Source: Panonychus citri (taxonomy: Eukaryota; Arthropoda; Arachnida; Trombidiformes; Tetranychidae). Taken from it: a stretch of 64,000 nt of DNA. The notes under the pieces are model-generated. The model was not told the DNA's origin. It saw only the letters and a list, made by a program, of their open reading frames with translations, and searched no databases. Of the stretch, positions 1 through 10,599 are shown one piece after another. The first letter of the stretch is position 1. Each line of letters begins with the position of its first letter. A program made the translations under genes and the position numbers. The DNA lies in assembly GCF_014898815.1 (NCBI RefSeq), contig NW_026515468.1, positions 744,001 through 808,000 of the forward strand, read 5' to 3'.

Positions 1-2480
1 TAGCCAATTCTTTGCCCAACTCGACTCCCCATTGATCAAATGAATTGATATTCCAAATGATTCCTTGAACAAAGATTTTGTGTTCGTAAAGAGCAATCAA
101 TGATCCCAACGTGAATGGGGTCATTTTATCGACCATAATTGATGATGTTGGTCGATTTCCTTCAAATGTCTTGTGGTCAAGAATTTTTCCCAATGCATTG
201 GTATCAACGCCTTGTGCTTTCATTGCCTTTTCCGTTTCCTCTCTTTTCCTTCCCTTCATCAAAGCTTCAGTTTGAGCGAAAAAGTTGGCAAGTAAAATTT
301 TATGATGTAAACTGTTTCGAATAGGATTTAAACTTTGAGCTGGAGCAATGAAATCACAAGGAATCAATCGAGTTCCTTGATGAATAAGTTGATAGAAAGC
401 ATGTTGACCATTGGTTCCTGGTTCACCCCAAACAATTGGCCCGGTGGCATAATCTACCTTGGTTCCATCCTTGGTAACATATTTACCATTTGATTCCATG
501 TCGCCTTGTTGGAAATAGGCAGCGAATCGATGAAGATATTGATCGTAAGGTAAAATCGCATTGGTCTCAGAACCATAACAATTAATGTACCAAACACCTA
601 CAGAACCAAAAATAATCATAAAAAAATAAATTAGTAATAAATCAATGCAATAATCAATAGAAAACAGATTGATTTGGATGAATATCATTTGATTGTGGAA
701 AAATTTGTAAGAACTTAATTAATGAGGTTAACTTATTTACCCAGAACAGCCATAATTACGGGAAGATTGTGTTCTAATGGAGCAGTTTTGAAATGTTGAT
801 CGATAAAATGAGCTCCTTCCAATAGTTTGACGAAATTATTGAAACCAAGGTGACAAGCAATTGAGAGACCAATTGCTGACCACAGTGAGTATCGACCACC
901 AACCCAATTCCAAAATTCAAACATTGAAGATTCAGCAATTCCAAATTCTTTTACTTTTACTGTGTTCGTTGAAAGAGCAACGAAATGTTTAGCAACAGCG
1001 CTCATGTCACTATTGGCCGCTCCCAAAAACCATTCTCGAGCTGAGGTCGCATTAGTAATTGTTTCCTGGGTGGTGAAAGTTTTAGATGCAATGATGAACA
1101 ATGTTGTCTCAGGATTTAGTTTCGCCAAGGTTGTGGCCAAATGAGTTCCATCGATGTTGGACACGAAGTGGACATTGGGCCCAACTTGATAAGCTTTCAA
1201 TGCCTCGGTTACCATCAATGGACCCAAGTCTGAACCTCCAATTCCAATGTTGACAACATCGGTAATTTTTTTACCAGAAAATCCAACCCATTTACCGGAA
1301 ATCAGTGATTCAGTAAACGATTTCATCTGATCAAGAACTCGATTAACATCCGGCATTACATCCTTTCCATCAACGATAATTGGTTTATTGCTACGATTTC
1401 GTAGAGCAATATGAAGAACAGGTCGATTCTCGGTGAAGTTAATCTTCTCTCCATTGAACATTTTATCTCTTTCTCCTTCAAGATTAACACTTTTTGCCTG
1501 TTAATTAACAATTTGCAATAACAATTAAGATAAAGAAAATATTAAATTACAATAGTAAATCGCTTGGAAAAAACTAAATAAAACAACCGATCATAAATTG
1601 ATTGATTGATTGATTGATTGCCCTTCATTCAACCTTTCTTGTTGTCAATTTATATTCAACTGATTGGATTTCAACAATCGAAATCAGTAAATTAAGATAC
1701 TAACAATTAGCAACGAAACTAATACAATTGAAATTGCAAATCAATCCAGTGAACACTGAAGATACAAATGATTCTCGGAGCAACAAGTCAAGGATTCAAT
1801 GGAAATCCAATCAAATGATTAGTTAATTATTCTGATTGACCAAAAACGTACCAGATTAATCAGTAAAGTCATTACTTCGTCATCGATAAGGTTCTTAGAG
1901 TAATCGTATAAAATGGTTCCATTGCCTTTAGATTCAAGAGTAATACTGAAAAGGAAAAAAATAGATTTTATTAAAAGAATAGAAAACAAAACAAACAAGG
2001 AAATAAGATATTCTGTCTTAATGAGCCATTTGATTCTCTCATGATTTATTTGCATGACAAGACAATTTGAATGGCAGATTAAATCTAATGGATTATACAA
2101 TCAACAGAGTGTTAACTTTACATAATCAAATTGATTATAAGTAAAGATGTTAAGATATTATATGCGAAAAGGTAATGACACTTTTGGAGATATGAAAGTT
2201 TGTAGCAATTTGATTAACCTTCAATTTGCCCTTTAAGTTGACTTTTTAAACATCAATTAACTTACCTGTATTTCTTGAATCGTTCAGGATCTTTATCAAA
2301 CAATTTACGAAGTACCAATCGATGTCCTTTTTCAGAATGAAATTTTCTCATCTCAGCAAAATGTTTATTGGTGGATAATTTTGAGCTTGGCTTAGCTTCA
2401 ACCTTGATCTTTTGATGAGGACCAGAGATTACGAGTTGACTTGTTGAGAATTTATCCCAACCATGAACATCTCCAGGCAT
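1..2480 (-). CDS. GPI: glucose-6-phosphate isomerase, 3' end outside window
   Basis: Interconverts glucose 6-phosphate and fructose 6-phosphate in cytosolic glycolysis/gluconeogenesis. Four exons were read on the minus strand with matching phases: 2266-2480 (start ATG 2478-2480), 1852-1945, 741-1497 and 1-597 (continues off the left edge). Exon 2 encodes ILYDYSKNLIDDEV, exon 3 FNGEKINFTENRPVLHIALR, the sugar-phosphate loop VNIGIGGSDLGP and signature VGGRYSLWSAIGL; exon 4 encodes WYINCYGSETNAILPYDQY, GEPGTNGQHAF (family catalytic Glu and His) and QWGVELGKELA near base 1 (family catalytic Lys). Introns are 320, 354 and 143 bp with GT-AG ends. The N-terminus is longer than in vertebrate GPI (MPGDVHGWDKF... 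precedes the alignable part). It is an ordinary single-copy-type housekeeping gene, divergently paired with PPAN. Only the last few tens of residues are missing. Confidence 0.96.
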
Positions 2481-3601
2481 GATGATTCAATTGGATTAGA
2501 CAATTAGAGAAGAAGAAGAGAAAAAAAATAGAATAGAATCCTAAGGAGATAAAACAACGAATTCAAAGTAAACAACACAGAAGAGAATAGAATTTACTCT
2601 TGATGAGAGAATAATTTCTCAAGATGGAAATTGATCAGCTAATCAATTGGTCTCAACCAGGGAAATTAAATTAACTTGTCGAGAAACGTTGAAGAATCTG
2701 TAATGGAATGAGAATGAAAAAGGTAAGAATTAAATTGTTATTAAAATACAAGGAGAGAGAGAGAAAGTGAGAAGGTTGATCAAAATCAAAGAGTAAATTG
2801 ATTTTTCTAATTGAGCAAGACAGTTGATTACTATTACTGCGCTTTATTTGAATAATTTACATTCGGACAATTAACTCTACTCTTAATTGTGAAGGTTAAT
2901 TATTGAAATGGAAACATACAATCACCACCAGTAACACGTAAAAGTTAAATAGTAACAACAATTAACATAATAACATTGGAAATGAAGATCAAGGTTATTG
3001 TTATTTAGAGTCTAATTTAAAACCTTTTGTTTACTTGTGTTTCTTAATCACAATTACACCTAAATCATTAACCAAATTTAAATTTAACCTCGAACTTACC
3101 TCATTAATTGGAAAATAAATTGACACCAATTAGAAACAATTTACAATCAAACAATTAATAGGGAAAAAAAACAATTAACGTTACACTTTTCAAGACAAAT
3201 TCTGAATTCTGTTTGCAGAATTTGATTTATAATCGACCCTATTTCTTACCATGTGTTTGTCTCCATGTTTTTAAATTCAATTGGAAATTAATTGTTGATT
3301 TTTCGTTAAATTAATTGTTTTGGTTTTTTAATCTAGTTAATTGATTTTATTCTAATCATCTTTAGTTACGTGTTGGTTAATTTCTGTTTTCAATCGAGGT
3401 TTGTATTGGTTTTAAATGGTTGGGTTTAAGAAGAAACTTGGAAATGTGTTCATTTATGCTGTTGTTGTTTCTTTGTTAAATTGTCTCTTAATTGTTGATT
3501 GTTTTATTGATTAATTGATGATTTTTTTGTTTTGTTTTGATTTCTAGATCATCATTGTGTTGGTACTTTTTTAACTGAGATTCGAAGATTAATATTACAA
3601 T
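2481..3601. other. intergenic region between divergent GPI and PPAN
   Basis: About 1.1 kb of AT-rich sequence separates the two start codons, so it must contain both promoters and 5' UTRs. A pyrimidine-rich stretch ending TTTCTAG at about 3549 could be the acceptor of a 5' UTR intron of PPAN. I see no coding frame or clear TATA box here. Confidence 0.5.
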
Positions 3602-4729
3602 ATGAAACATAAGAAAAAAAAGGTAAGATTTTTGTGTTTTGTTGATGTGTTTGGATTCTTATGGATTTTCAATCTTTAATTGTGATTCTAATTATATTTT
3701 TGTTGTTTTGCTTATCTTTTTCTTAGCCAAGTGGTGCTGATGTGCCTGAACCAGAGGAATTGAAAAGTGCACCTCACTCATTTGTTATTAAACGAGGTAA
3801 AATTGGTAAATCAGGTCAATCATTGATGTTGGATCTTAGGAAAGTATTGGAACCATTTACAGCCGCTAATTTAAAGGTTCGAAAAAAGAACGTGGTCAAA
3901 GATTTTGTCGCTGTCGCTTCTATATTCCATGTCACCCATTTATTGATCTTCACTCGAACCAAGAAAGCAATGTACCTACGATTTGCTCGACTTCCTCGAG
4001 GACCAACCTTAGTTTTCAAGATATCTTCATTTGCTCTGGTAAAAGATGTTGTCTCAAGCCTTAGAAAACCAGTAATTCAACCCAAAGCTCATATGAATCC
4101 GCCGATTATTGTAATGAATGGATTGGCCGATGAAAGTGATCTCAAGTGTAAATTAATGCGTTCAATGTTTCAAAACCTTTTCCCAAGTATCGATATTAAC
4201 ACGGTTCGAGTGGGTCAACTTAAAAGAGTTGTACTAATCAATTACAACAAAGAAGAAAATTCCCTTGAATTTAGACATTATTCTGTGAGCCTTAAACCAG
4301 TGGGAATTTCTAAACCTGTGAAAAAATTGGTCTGTGGTAAAAAATTACCGAATTTGGGTAAATTGTTATCAGTCGAAGATTTTTTCAATCGTGATTTGGG
4401 TCTAAGTGAATCGGAAGGTGAAGGTCTTGACGAAGTGGAAACTGATCGACATATTAAATTAACCGAAAGTTCAATTAAACCGGGAAATTTAGTAAACGAG
4501 AAAAGTGCCATCAGGTAATTGTTTCTTAAATTGTCAATTTGTTGATTTATTTACTTAATTTCTACTTTTCGATTGATTTTTTAACAGATTAACAGAAATT
4601 GGTCCCAGGATAACACTTAAATTGATCAAAATCGAAGAGGGTTTGATGTCGGGCAAAGTTTTATTCAAACAATCAAACAAAAGTGGAGCAATTAAATCAC
4701 CATCAGCCGATGCTAAAACAGCTAATTAA
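3602..4729 (+). CDS. PPAN: Peter Pan / SSF1 homologue (Brix domain), large-subunit ribosome biogenesis
   Basis: Nucleolar Brix-domain protein; family members act in 27S pre-rRNA processing and 60S subunit assembly. Three exons: 3602-3622 (MKHKKKK), 3727-4514 and 4588-4729, with GT-AG introns of 104 and 73 bp and matching phases, giving 316 residues. Diagnostic stretches: PHSFVIKRGKIGKSGQSLMLDLRKV at the start of the Brix domain (only partly quoted here), VRKKNVVKDFVAVAS, VTHLLIF, LPRGPTLVFKI, MFQNLFPSI, LEFRHYSVSL, GLSESEGEG (acidic linker) and RLTEIGPRITLKLIKIEEG, which closes the domain. All occur in the same order as in animal PPAN. The protein is shorter than vertebrate PPAN because the lysine-rich C-terminal extension is nearly absent: the frame stops about 30 residues after the domain. 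The start is the first ATG, in a tiny basic exon. Confidence 0.95.
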
Positions 4730-6525
4730 GAGACGAAATTAATTACATCAAATTTTCTTTAATATTGACAGTGAGAAAAAAGCAAAAAAAAATCCTAAGC
4801 AATCAAATCTTTAATCATTGTAATCACAAAGGTTGGAATTAATTTTTTCACGATTATAATCAATACTTTAACCGTGATTAAAAACATCATTCTAATAATC
4901 TAATTGACCATTTTCTAATCAAGAAAACTTGTTGCCTAATTAACCAACTCATCAATTGTTTCAACAATTAACTTTTCCCGTGATTATTTCATGTTTGTCT
5001 TTTGTTTTCATAACATGCAAATTAATTGATTGTTAATTTGATCAAACGCATGAAGTGTGTGATTAACTCTTATTATTGTTGACTAATCATTAAAATCTGA
5101 TCAATGATTAGCTAAATATTACCAATAATTTATAAATCATCTATTAACAACATGCTAATTGAACGTCTTTCAGCAACAATCAATTTAATTGTTGAAAATT
5201 TTAACCATCAAAACAAAATTTTCATCTCAAGTTTCAAGCAATTTAGATACTATTTTTACAATCAACTTAAATTGATTAACAGATTATGATATGATTATAA
5301 AATAGTTTCAATGATAAAGTTAATTGTGTTTATGTTAACTGATTAAACAAGAGTTTCTAATTCCTCTTGACAATCAAACCTAAAGATAACAACAAACAAT
5401 AACAATTAAGGAGATGATGAAACTGAAAAAAAAATTGTAGCAATTAAAATGGAAAAGTATTTCACAATTAACTGATTATTAATCACAATTAAAATGACAT
5501 TTCTATTGAGCACAAAAACCGCAATGATAACATTTCAATCAATTACCAATATGAACAATTAACGATTGATCAGTGAGAGTGAATCATTTAATCAAAGTTA
5601 ATTTGACAATTAGTCCAATATAAGAAATGATATAAAAGGTAATTAAATGTTAATTCTTACTTTTGAGATCTAATCTAATCACAATTAACTCTTCGAGCTT
5701 AAAAATCAACTTGAAAATCTAATCAACAATAAATACAACTTGGGTTGATTGTATCTAATTAGAATAGACTTTAACCATTGATTAGTTTTTCCAACCAACA
5801 ATTAATATTAATAATTAGCGATTAACTGGATTTAGAGTAAATGAAAGGTTGATGAATTTTAATATTAATCTAATTGTTGTTGTTTCATAATTGATTGTGA
5901 AAAATTAACTCATATCAATAATTTGTATCTTTACAATAATATAAATTAAATTATAATCAATGACCTTTGATGATTTAAAGCTACATAATTAAGGACAAAA
6001 TGACAATTATCTAAATGTTGATTACAATTTAACTGTAATCAGATGATAACGATTAACTTGAAACGGGAAACAATTAAATTATCAGAAAGCACAATTAACT
6101 GATTAATGAAGAGAAATCAGTTTGTTTCTCTTTCTAACTAATCTGATTAACACTTCTAACCATTTCTAATGATAACAATTTAATCACAATCATTTTAATG
6201 ACAATAATATCAAACAACAATTAAGAGCAATGAAAAAAAAAGTTAACATAACGAGAGAGATAAAAAAAATAAAAATGAAAATGAAAATAAATCAATAAAA
6301 TAGATAAACAATTCAGAAGAACCAGAAATAACCAGAAAAAAAAACATTAACAATTAAAACCCAAACAATTAATCAGATAAATTAATAATCTATTGGTTGA
6401 TTAGATTTGAGAAAATTTTTTTTTAATTTAAATGAGAAAAATAGTTGATGGAAACTCCAAGAGATGGAGCCACAGTCGATTCGACGGGAGACAAATCGAC
6501 TCACTCGGGTTTCTTAATGTTACAA
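4730..6525. other. AT-rich intergenic region downstream of PPAN
   Basis: About 1.8 kb rich in AATTAAC/GTTAATT-type words, typical of the spacer composition of this window. No frame with coding character, repeat array or RNA gene was recognised. It includes the PPAN 3' UTR; no canonical AATAAA was found close to the stop codon. Confidence 0.5.
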
Positions 6526-6533
6526 TTTAATAC
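6526..6533. repeat. target site duplication of the hAT element (left copy)
   Basis: TTTAATAC is repeated exactly at 6855-6862 on the other side of the inverted-repeat element. Confidence 0.85.
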
Positions 6534-6854
6534 TAGTGTTGCGCGATACCGATAGAAAGTATTGATTGAACGTATCGGTATTGTTAAACAAAGTATCGAT
6601 AATATTTTCAATACTTAATATTGAAAAATATCGAAAGTATCAACAATACCGTGGGTATTGAACAGTATTGCTATATTTTGATTTTTCTGATTCTATTTGG
6701 TGAAATTTCATATTCTCAATTTTCATTTTCTGAGTCAAAATTCACTTTCAGTGCCTGGAAAAAGTACTCGATACCGTTCACAAAAGTATCGAGTAATATT
6801 GAAAACGAAAGTATCGATAATATTACTCGTTAAAAAAGTATCAGCGCAACACTA
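6534..6854. mobile_element. non-autonomous hAT-type element (MITE), 321 bp
   Basis: The ends are inverted: TAGTGTTGCGCGATAC at the left and GTATCAGCGCAACACTA at the right, matching through TAGTGTTGCGC with small differences inside. The element is flanked by an exact 8-bp direct repeat TTTAATAC (6526-6533 and 6855-6862). An 8-bp duplication and (C/T)AGTGTTG ends are hallmarks of hAT transposons. The interior carries several copies of GTATCGA/TCGATAC-like words in both orientations, consistent with subterminal transposase-binding repeats. No transposase is encoded; the open frame across it looks incidental. Confidence 0.85.
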
Positions 6855-6862
6855 TTTAATAC

Positions 6863-7745
6863 AATCTAATAGATGGAGTTGTCACATTGTGAGGTGAACA
6901 TCGTTAAAAACTGATAGAAAATGAATTAATTGTTACAATTACAGTTATTAGTTTTTTTATTATTTAATATTATTTAGTCTAATTAATTGTTTACCATCTT
7001 CTATCCCATAACAATCACCTCAATCAGGTTAATTTCCAATTTCCTCATCAAAATCTTTTATTCTTCCTCAAATCATCTTACACCATTTTCTGTGTTTTCT
7101 ATTTTCTCTTTTTTTTCTCTGTCTTCTTTTCTTTTTTTTTTTTTTCTCTTACTGTTTTTCTCCATTACATGTATACCTAACCCTTTTTCTTCTTAGTTTT
7201 TCTCTTTCTCTTTGTTCAACATCTTCAACTCCTCATCTCTCTCATAGTCACACTGGTTTTCTCCCTTTTCTTTCATCATCATCATCATCATAATCCATCG
7301 TCAGTGTGAACAACAACAACAACAAGAAAAATCTCTTCTTCATATCTTACTAATTATCTTTTTCCATTCTCCTGATCATCTTTATTTTCTTTGAGAAGAA
7401 ACAAAAAATAAGGATGATAATTGTTACTTCTTCTTGTCAATAAAACAACCACATTTGTCCATCGTCATCATCTTGTTAAAACACCAAACAAAACCATTGA
7501 CATCTCTCAACAACAACAACAACACACACACACAACCACCTTCATTTGATCACCAACAACAACCTCTCGTAACAGGAACATCAATTTACCAACAATCATC
7601 AACTACTCTGCGGAAAATCAATACATCACCAATAATAATTATCTATAAATAATTACAATTATATAAGCAAATTCATCTAAAATCCTTCTCTTTAATTTCT
7701 CAACATAATTTCTATGTCTCATTTGCATTGTTGTTCTATTCCATT
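6863..7745 (+). promoter_or_regulatory. 5' flank / probable 5' UTR of the RFX gene
   Basis: Pyrimidine-rich sequence with CAA and CAT runs directly upstream of the first coding exon. The reading frame of that exon is closed by TAA at 7650-7652 and has no ATG before 7746, so translation probably starts at 7746 unless an upstream coding exon splices in. No clear core-promoter motif was recognised. Confidence 0.4.
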
Positions 7746-7811
7746 ATGTCTTTGCCTTTCTCTTATTCTCTTTCCAATGAAAAAGTGAAACAAAAGATAG
7801 CACATTTAATC
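7746..7811 (+). CDS. RFX5/RFX7-like transcription factor, coding exon 1
   Basis: A 22-codon exon beginning ATG TCT TTG and ending before the donor GTAAGT at 7812, phase 0. Spliced to the next exon it gives SNEKVKQKIAHLI followed by NEINQFNDIEKLLLYIQLPS. This matches the N-terminal segment of RFX5/RFX7, where a KVxxIL...VQKF..xxKLYLYLQLPSGP pattern precedes the DNA-binding domain. I assembled it from that family match and the matching phase. The splice choice is inference, but three independent constraints agree: donor consensus, phase and homology. Confidence 0.72.
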
Positions 7812-8609
7812 GTAAGTCAATTTATTCTATTCTCCATTTTTTTTAATGTTCTATTCTCTTCTCCATCAACATCAACATTGTAACAATTGTTTGCCTCATC
7901 ATCGCCATTTCAATAATCATATTTTATATCCATTTACCCATAACCAATTATTGTATCTCTTTCCCTGGTTAACACTTTTCGATCTTATGTTTTTCTCTTT
8001 CTTTTCTCTTTCTCTTTTGTTCTTTGTTTTCTTTTTTTTTTCTCTTCTACTTTTCCCTCTTCATTCTGGTTCTTCTTCAATCTCTTTCTTGTCTATTTTT
8101 CTGGTATTCTTTTCTCTTTCTCTTTCTCTCTCTCTCTCTTTCCCTGTGTAACCCAAAACTTGATTGTCGTTCACGTCGACGTTTCTATTTCTCAATTTCT
8201 TTGAGAATCTTAATTAGCCTCTCATCTTAAGCAATTTATTTTTCTATTCCAATGACTGGGTCACTCTTAACCCTTTCTTTTGTATATCTTTCTCCTTAAT
8301 CACATATCCATAATACTCCATACACTTTATATAAAAGATACACAATGAGATAAATTGACCCTTTGCCCTATGTGAAGGTTTTCATAATTAACTGTAATAT
8401 TAATGATGATGATAATGATTATGATGATAATTAACCTTGGCTTTTTCCAACCGAACTTAGCTCTTCACTTCATCTTATCATCATCATCATAATCTCCTTT
8501 TTTTTGCCTTCATCTATACTCTCACAAAATCTTCAATTCTCTCTTTCGTTTTTTCCTTCTCATTGCATTTTTCTGATGTTTTTTTCTTCTTCTTTTCTCT
8601 TTTCCATAG
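7812..8609 (+). other. RFX intron 1
   Basis: 798 bp between GTAAGT and CCATAG. Pyrimidine-rich with TC runs and a few GAT/CAT repeats; no separate feature recognised. Confidence 0.65.
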
Positions 8610-8698
8610 AATGAGATAAACCAATTTAATGACATCGAGAAGTTGTTGCTCTATATTCAACTGCCCAGTGGTTCGCCTGCAAATGATCCTCTTAAACA
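8610..8698 (+). CDS. RFX5/RFX7-like transcription factor, coding exon 2
   Basis: 89 nt between a pyrimidine-tract acceptor (TTTTCCATAG) and donor GTAAGT at 8699. The only suitable frame encodes NEINQFNDIEKLLLYIQLPS then GSPANDPLK, and leaves two bases (CA) to be completed by the first base of the next exon. The LYIQLPSGSP stretch corresponds to the conserved LYLQLPSGP motif preceding the winged-helix domain of RFX5 and RFX7. The frame has no in-frame ATG, so an upstream coding exon is required; 7746-7811 fits. The flanking introns are 798 and 553 bp. Confidence 0.85.
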
Positions 8699-9251
8699 GT
8701 AAGTTTTTTATGATGGCTTTTCGTCGTGATGAACATTGTATACATCAGAAAACTCAGACCATCATCATATCGATCTGTTGATTGCAATAAAATGCAATCT
8801 CTTCTTTATCGTGCAACTCTTTCTCTCTCTCTCTCTCTTTGAGAGAAGAGCAAAAAAACACAAAGAGAGAATAGAACAAGTAATAATGAGGGTGACTTAT
8901 ATTCTCTCTTCCATATTTAAGACAAAAAATATAGATTATTATATAAGCCGTACCTTTCGTAAACACCTATCACGTAATCACTTTTGATTGTTTGATGTTT
9001 GCAGGATTGTCAATCAATCTTTTCATTTTCTGTGTTCCTGACTTTCATTTCTCTTTCTTTTTCTCTTTCTCTCTTTACCTGATTACTTTATCATTGTTGT
9101 TGAGTAAACGTATTTACACAAGCCTCTTTCTTTCTCTCTCTCTCTCTCTCTCTCATCGTGTTTTGAAATCTAATCACTTCTCTCTCTCTCTTTCTCTTTC
9201 TATTATAAATCCTTTTCATGATGTTAAATTTTTTTTCTTTTTCCATTACAG
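8699..9251 (+). other. RFX intron 2
   Basis: 553 bp from donor GTAAGT to acceptor ATTACAG, with several (TC)n runs near 8818-8840, 9131-9153 and 9179-9200. An open frame runs through its 3' half into exon 3, but its TC-derived Ser/Leu/Phe composition and the consensus acceptor mark it as intron. Confidence 0.75.
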
Positions 9252-10599
9252 CAAAGGACCTGGAAACCCATTCGGCAAGAAGGCGGACGTTGAAGTGGCC
9301 CAAACTTATACCTGGATACAAAGTCATCTAGAGGAAGATCCAACAGTCTCACTACCAAAGCATGAGGTTTACGATGAATATCGTTGCTTCTGTCAAACCA
9401 ATAGCTTTGAACCTCTTTGTGTGGCTGATTTTGGTAAAGCAATGAAACATGTCTTCCCTGGAGTTAAACCTCGAAGATTGGGCCAAAGGGGCAACTCGAA
9501 ATATTGTTACAGTGGCTTAAGAAAGAGATTAACTCTACCTGCACCCTGTTTACCTGATCTCTTAAACACAAGTACCTCATTGAATAATAATAATAATAAT
9601 AATAATAATGGTAACACGAATGGTGATGATAGGCGGATTAACAAATCAATTGAAGAAGATTCATCTTCAGATCCATCTTTGTCAACAGAAGCCTTAAGAG
9701 CTGGTGATGGTTGTGTAGGAATCAATAGCTTTAATATTAATTCTGATAATACTAATGGCATAACTAATGGTATATTTGGTAGACAGCAACAAAATGTAAT
9801 TTCCCCTGATATTGTTCAAAATGCGGCTACACGGTTGATATTGGATTGGGCTGAAGGAATTTTAGAAAAAAGTTTCACCAATCTGCAAGAATTAGGAAAA
9901 TATCTCATTAATTACGATCTTGTTGATAAAACATCGGTCGCAGCAATTGCATTGATATCATCTTCTGCACCAGCACCTCCTACACCAACAACACCAGGAT
10001 CTTTATCAACATTATTACCATTAAATCAAGAAGATGTTAAATTTAATCCTAATAATTTAAATTCTAGGATAATATTACCCAATAATTATCAGAGTAAAAG
10101 TAAACGAAGTGAGATAACTACACAATCAAGTGCTCAAGTAAAAAAATCTCTCATGAAAGAGATTAACGGAAATGGTACAAATTCTAGAAGAAAAGGAAAC
10201 GATCGAAGTGCTAAATCTGTGTCTGGTAATAACAACACTGGTTCTGGTTTCGCTGTTTCATCTAACACTCCAAATCAACAACAACAACAACAAGAATCAC
10301 CCGTTACTTTAACTCGTGTCAATCGACGTAGTCGTCGTCTATCAGTTAATGGAAATGGACGATCATCAATGGAGATGAGCAGTGATTGTGCTTTAGGTGA
10401 AAACAGTGACAATATTGATTGTAAACCAACTGATCATTTACAGATTAATATAAAGAAAGAGGTAAACCAACAATTTTACGATATTGATGGTACCAATATC
10501 ATTGAAAATACCACCGATGCCGCTATCGCAACAACTACAACCAATGATGATTCAAAAACGGGTTCGGTTATGATGAAAAATTCACCATCTCAAAATAAG
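9252..10599 (+). CDS. RFX5/RFX7-like transcription factor, exon 3: RFX DNA-binding domain and PxLPxL motif
   Basis: Carries the RFX winged-helix domain at about residues 69-145 of the assembled protein: YTWIQSHLEEDPTVSLPKHE, VYDEYRCFC, ADFGKAMKHVFPGVKPRRLG and QRGNSKYCYSGLR. The RRLG..G.SKYCYSG core is the X-box contact surface of the family. PCLPDL directly after the domain (about residues 150-155) is a PxLPxL motif, which in RFX5/RFX7 binds the ankyrin repeats of RFXANK/ANKRA2. Later comes a helical segment, LILDWAEGILEKSFTNLQEL, then Asn/Ser/Gln-rich sequence. The exon begins at 9252 after TTCCATTACAG; open frame upstream of that is intron. It ends at 10599 if a GC donor (AAG|GCAAGT) is used, or at 10461 with a GT donor; both leave phase 0. 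Expected role: nuclear X-box transcription factor. Confidence 0.93.

Noticed and set aside
962..1144. Open frame on plus strand inside GPI
   Set aside because: Antisense shadow of the GPI exon, which matches its family over its whole length.
6621..6897. Two open frames near 6.7 kb
   Set aside because: They lie inside or run out of the hAT MITE and show no coding character.
8992..9251. N-terminal part of the 590-codon frame around RFX exon 3
   Set aside because: Composition is translated TC repeat, and a consensus acceptor at 9251 plus the family match begin exactly at the exon.
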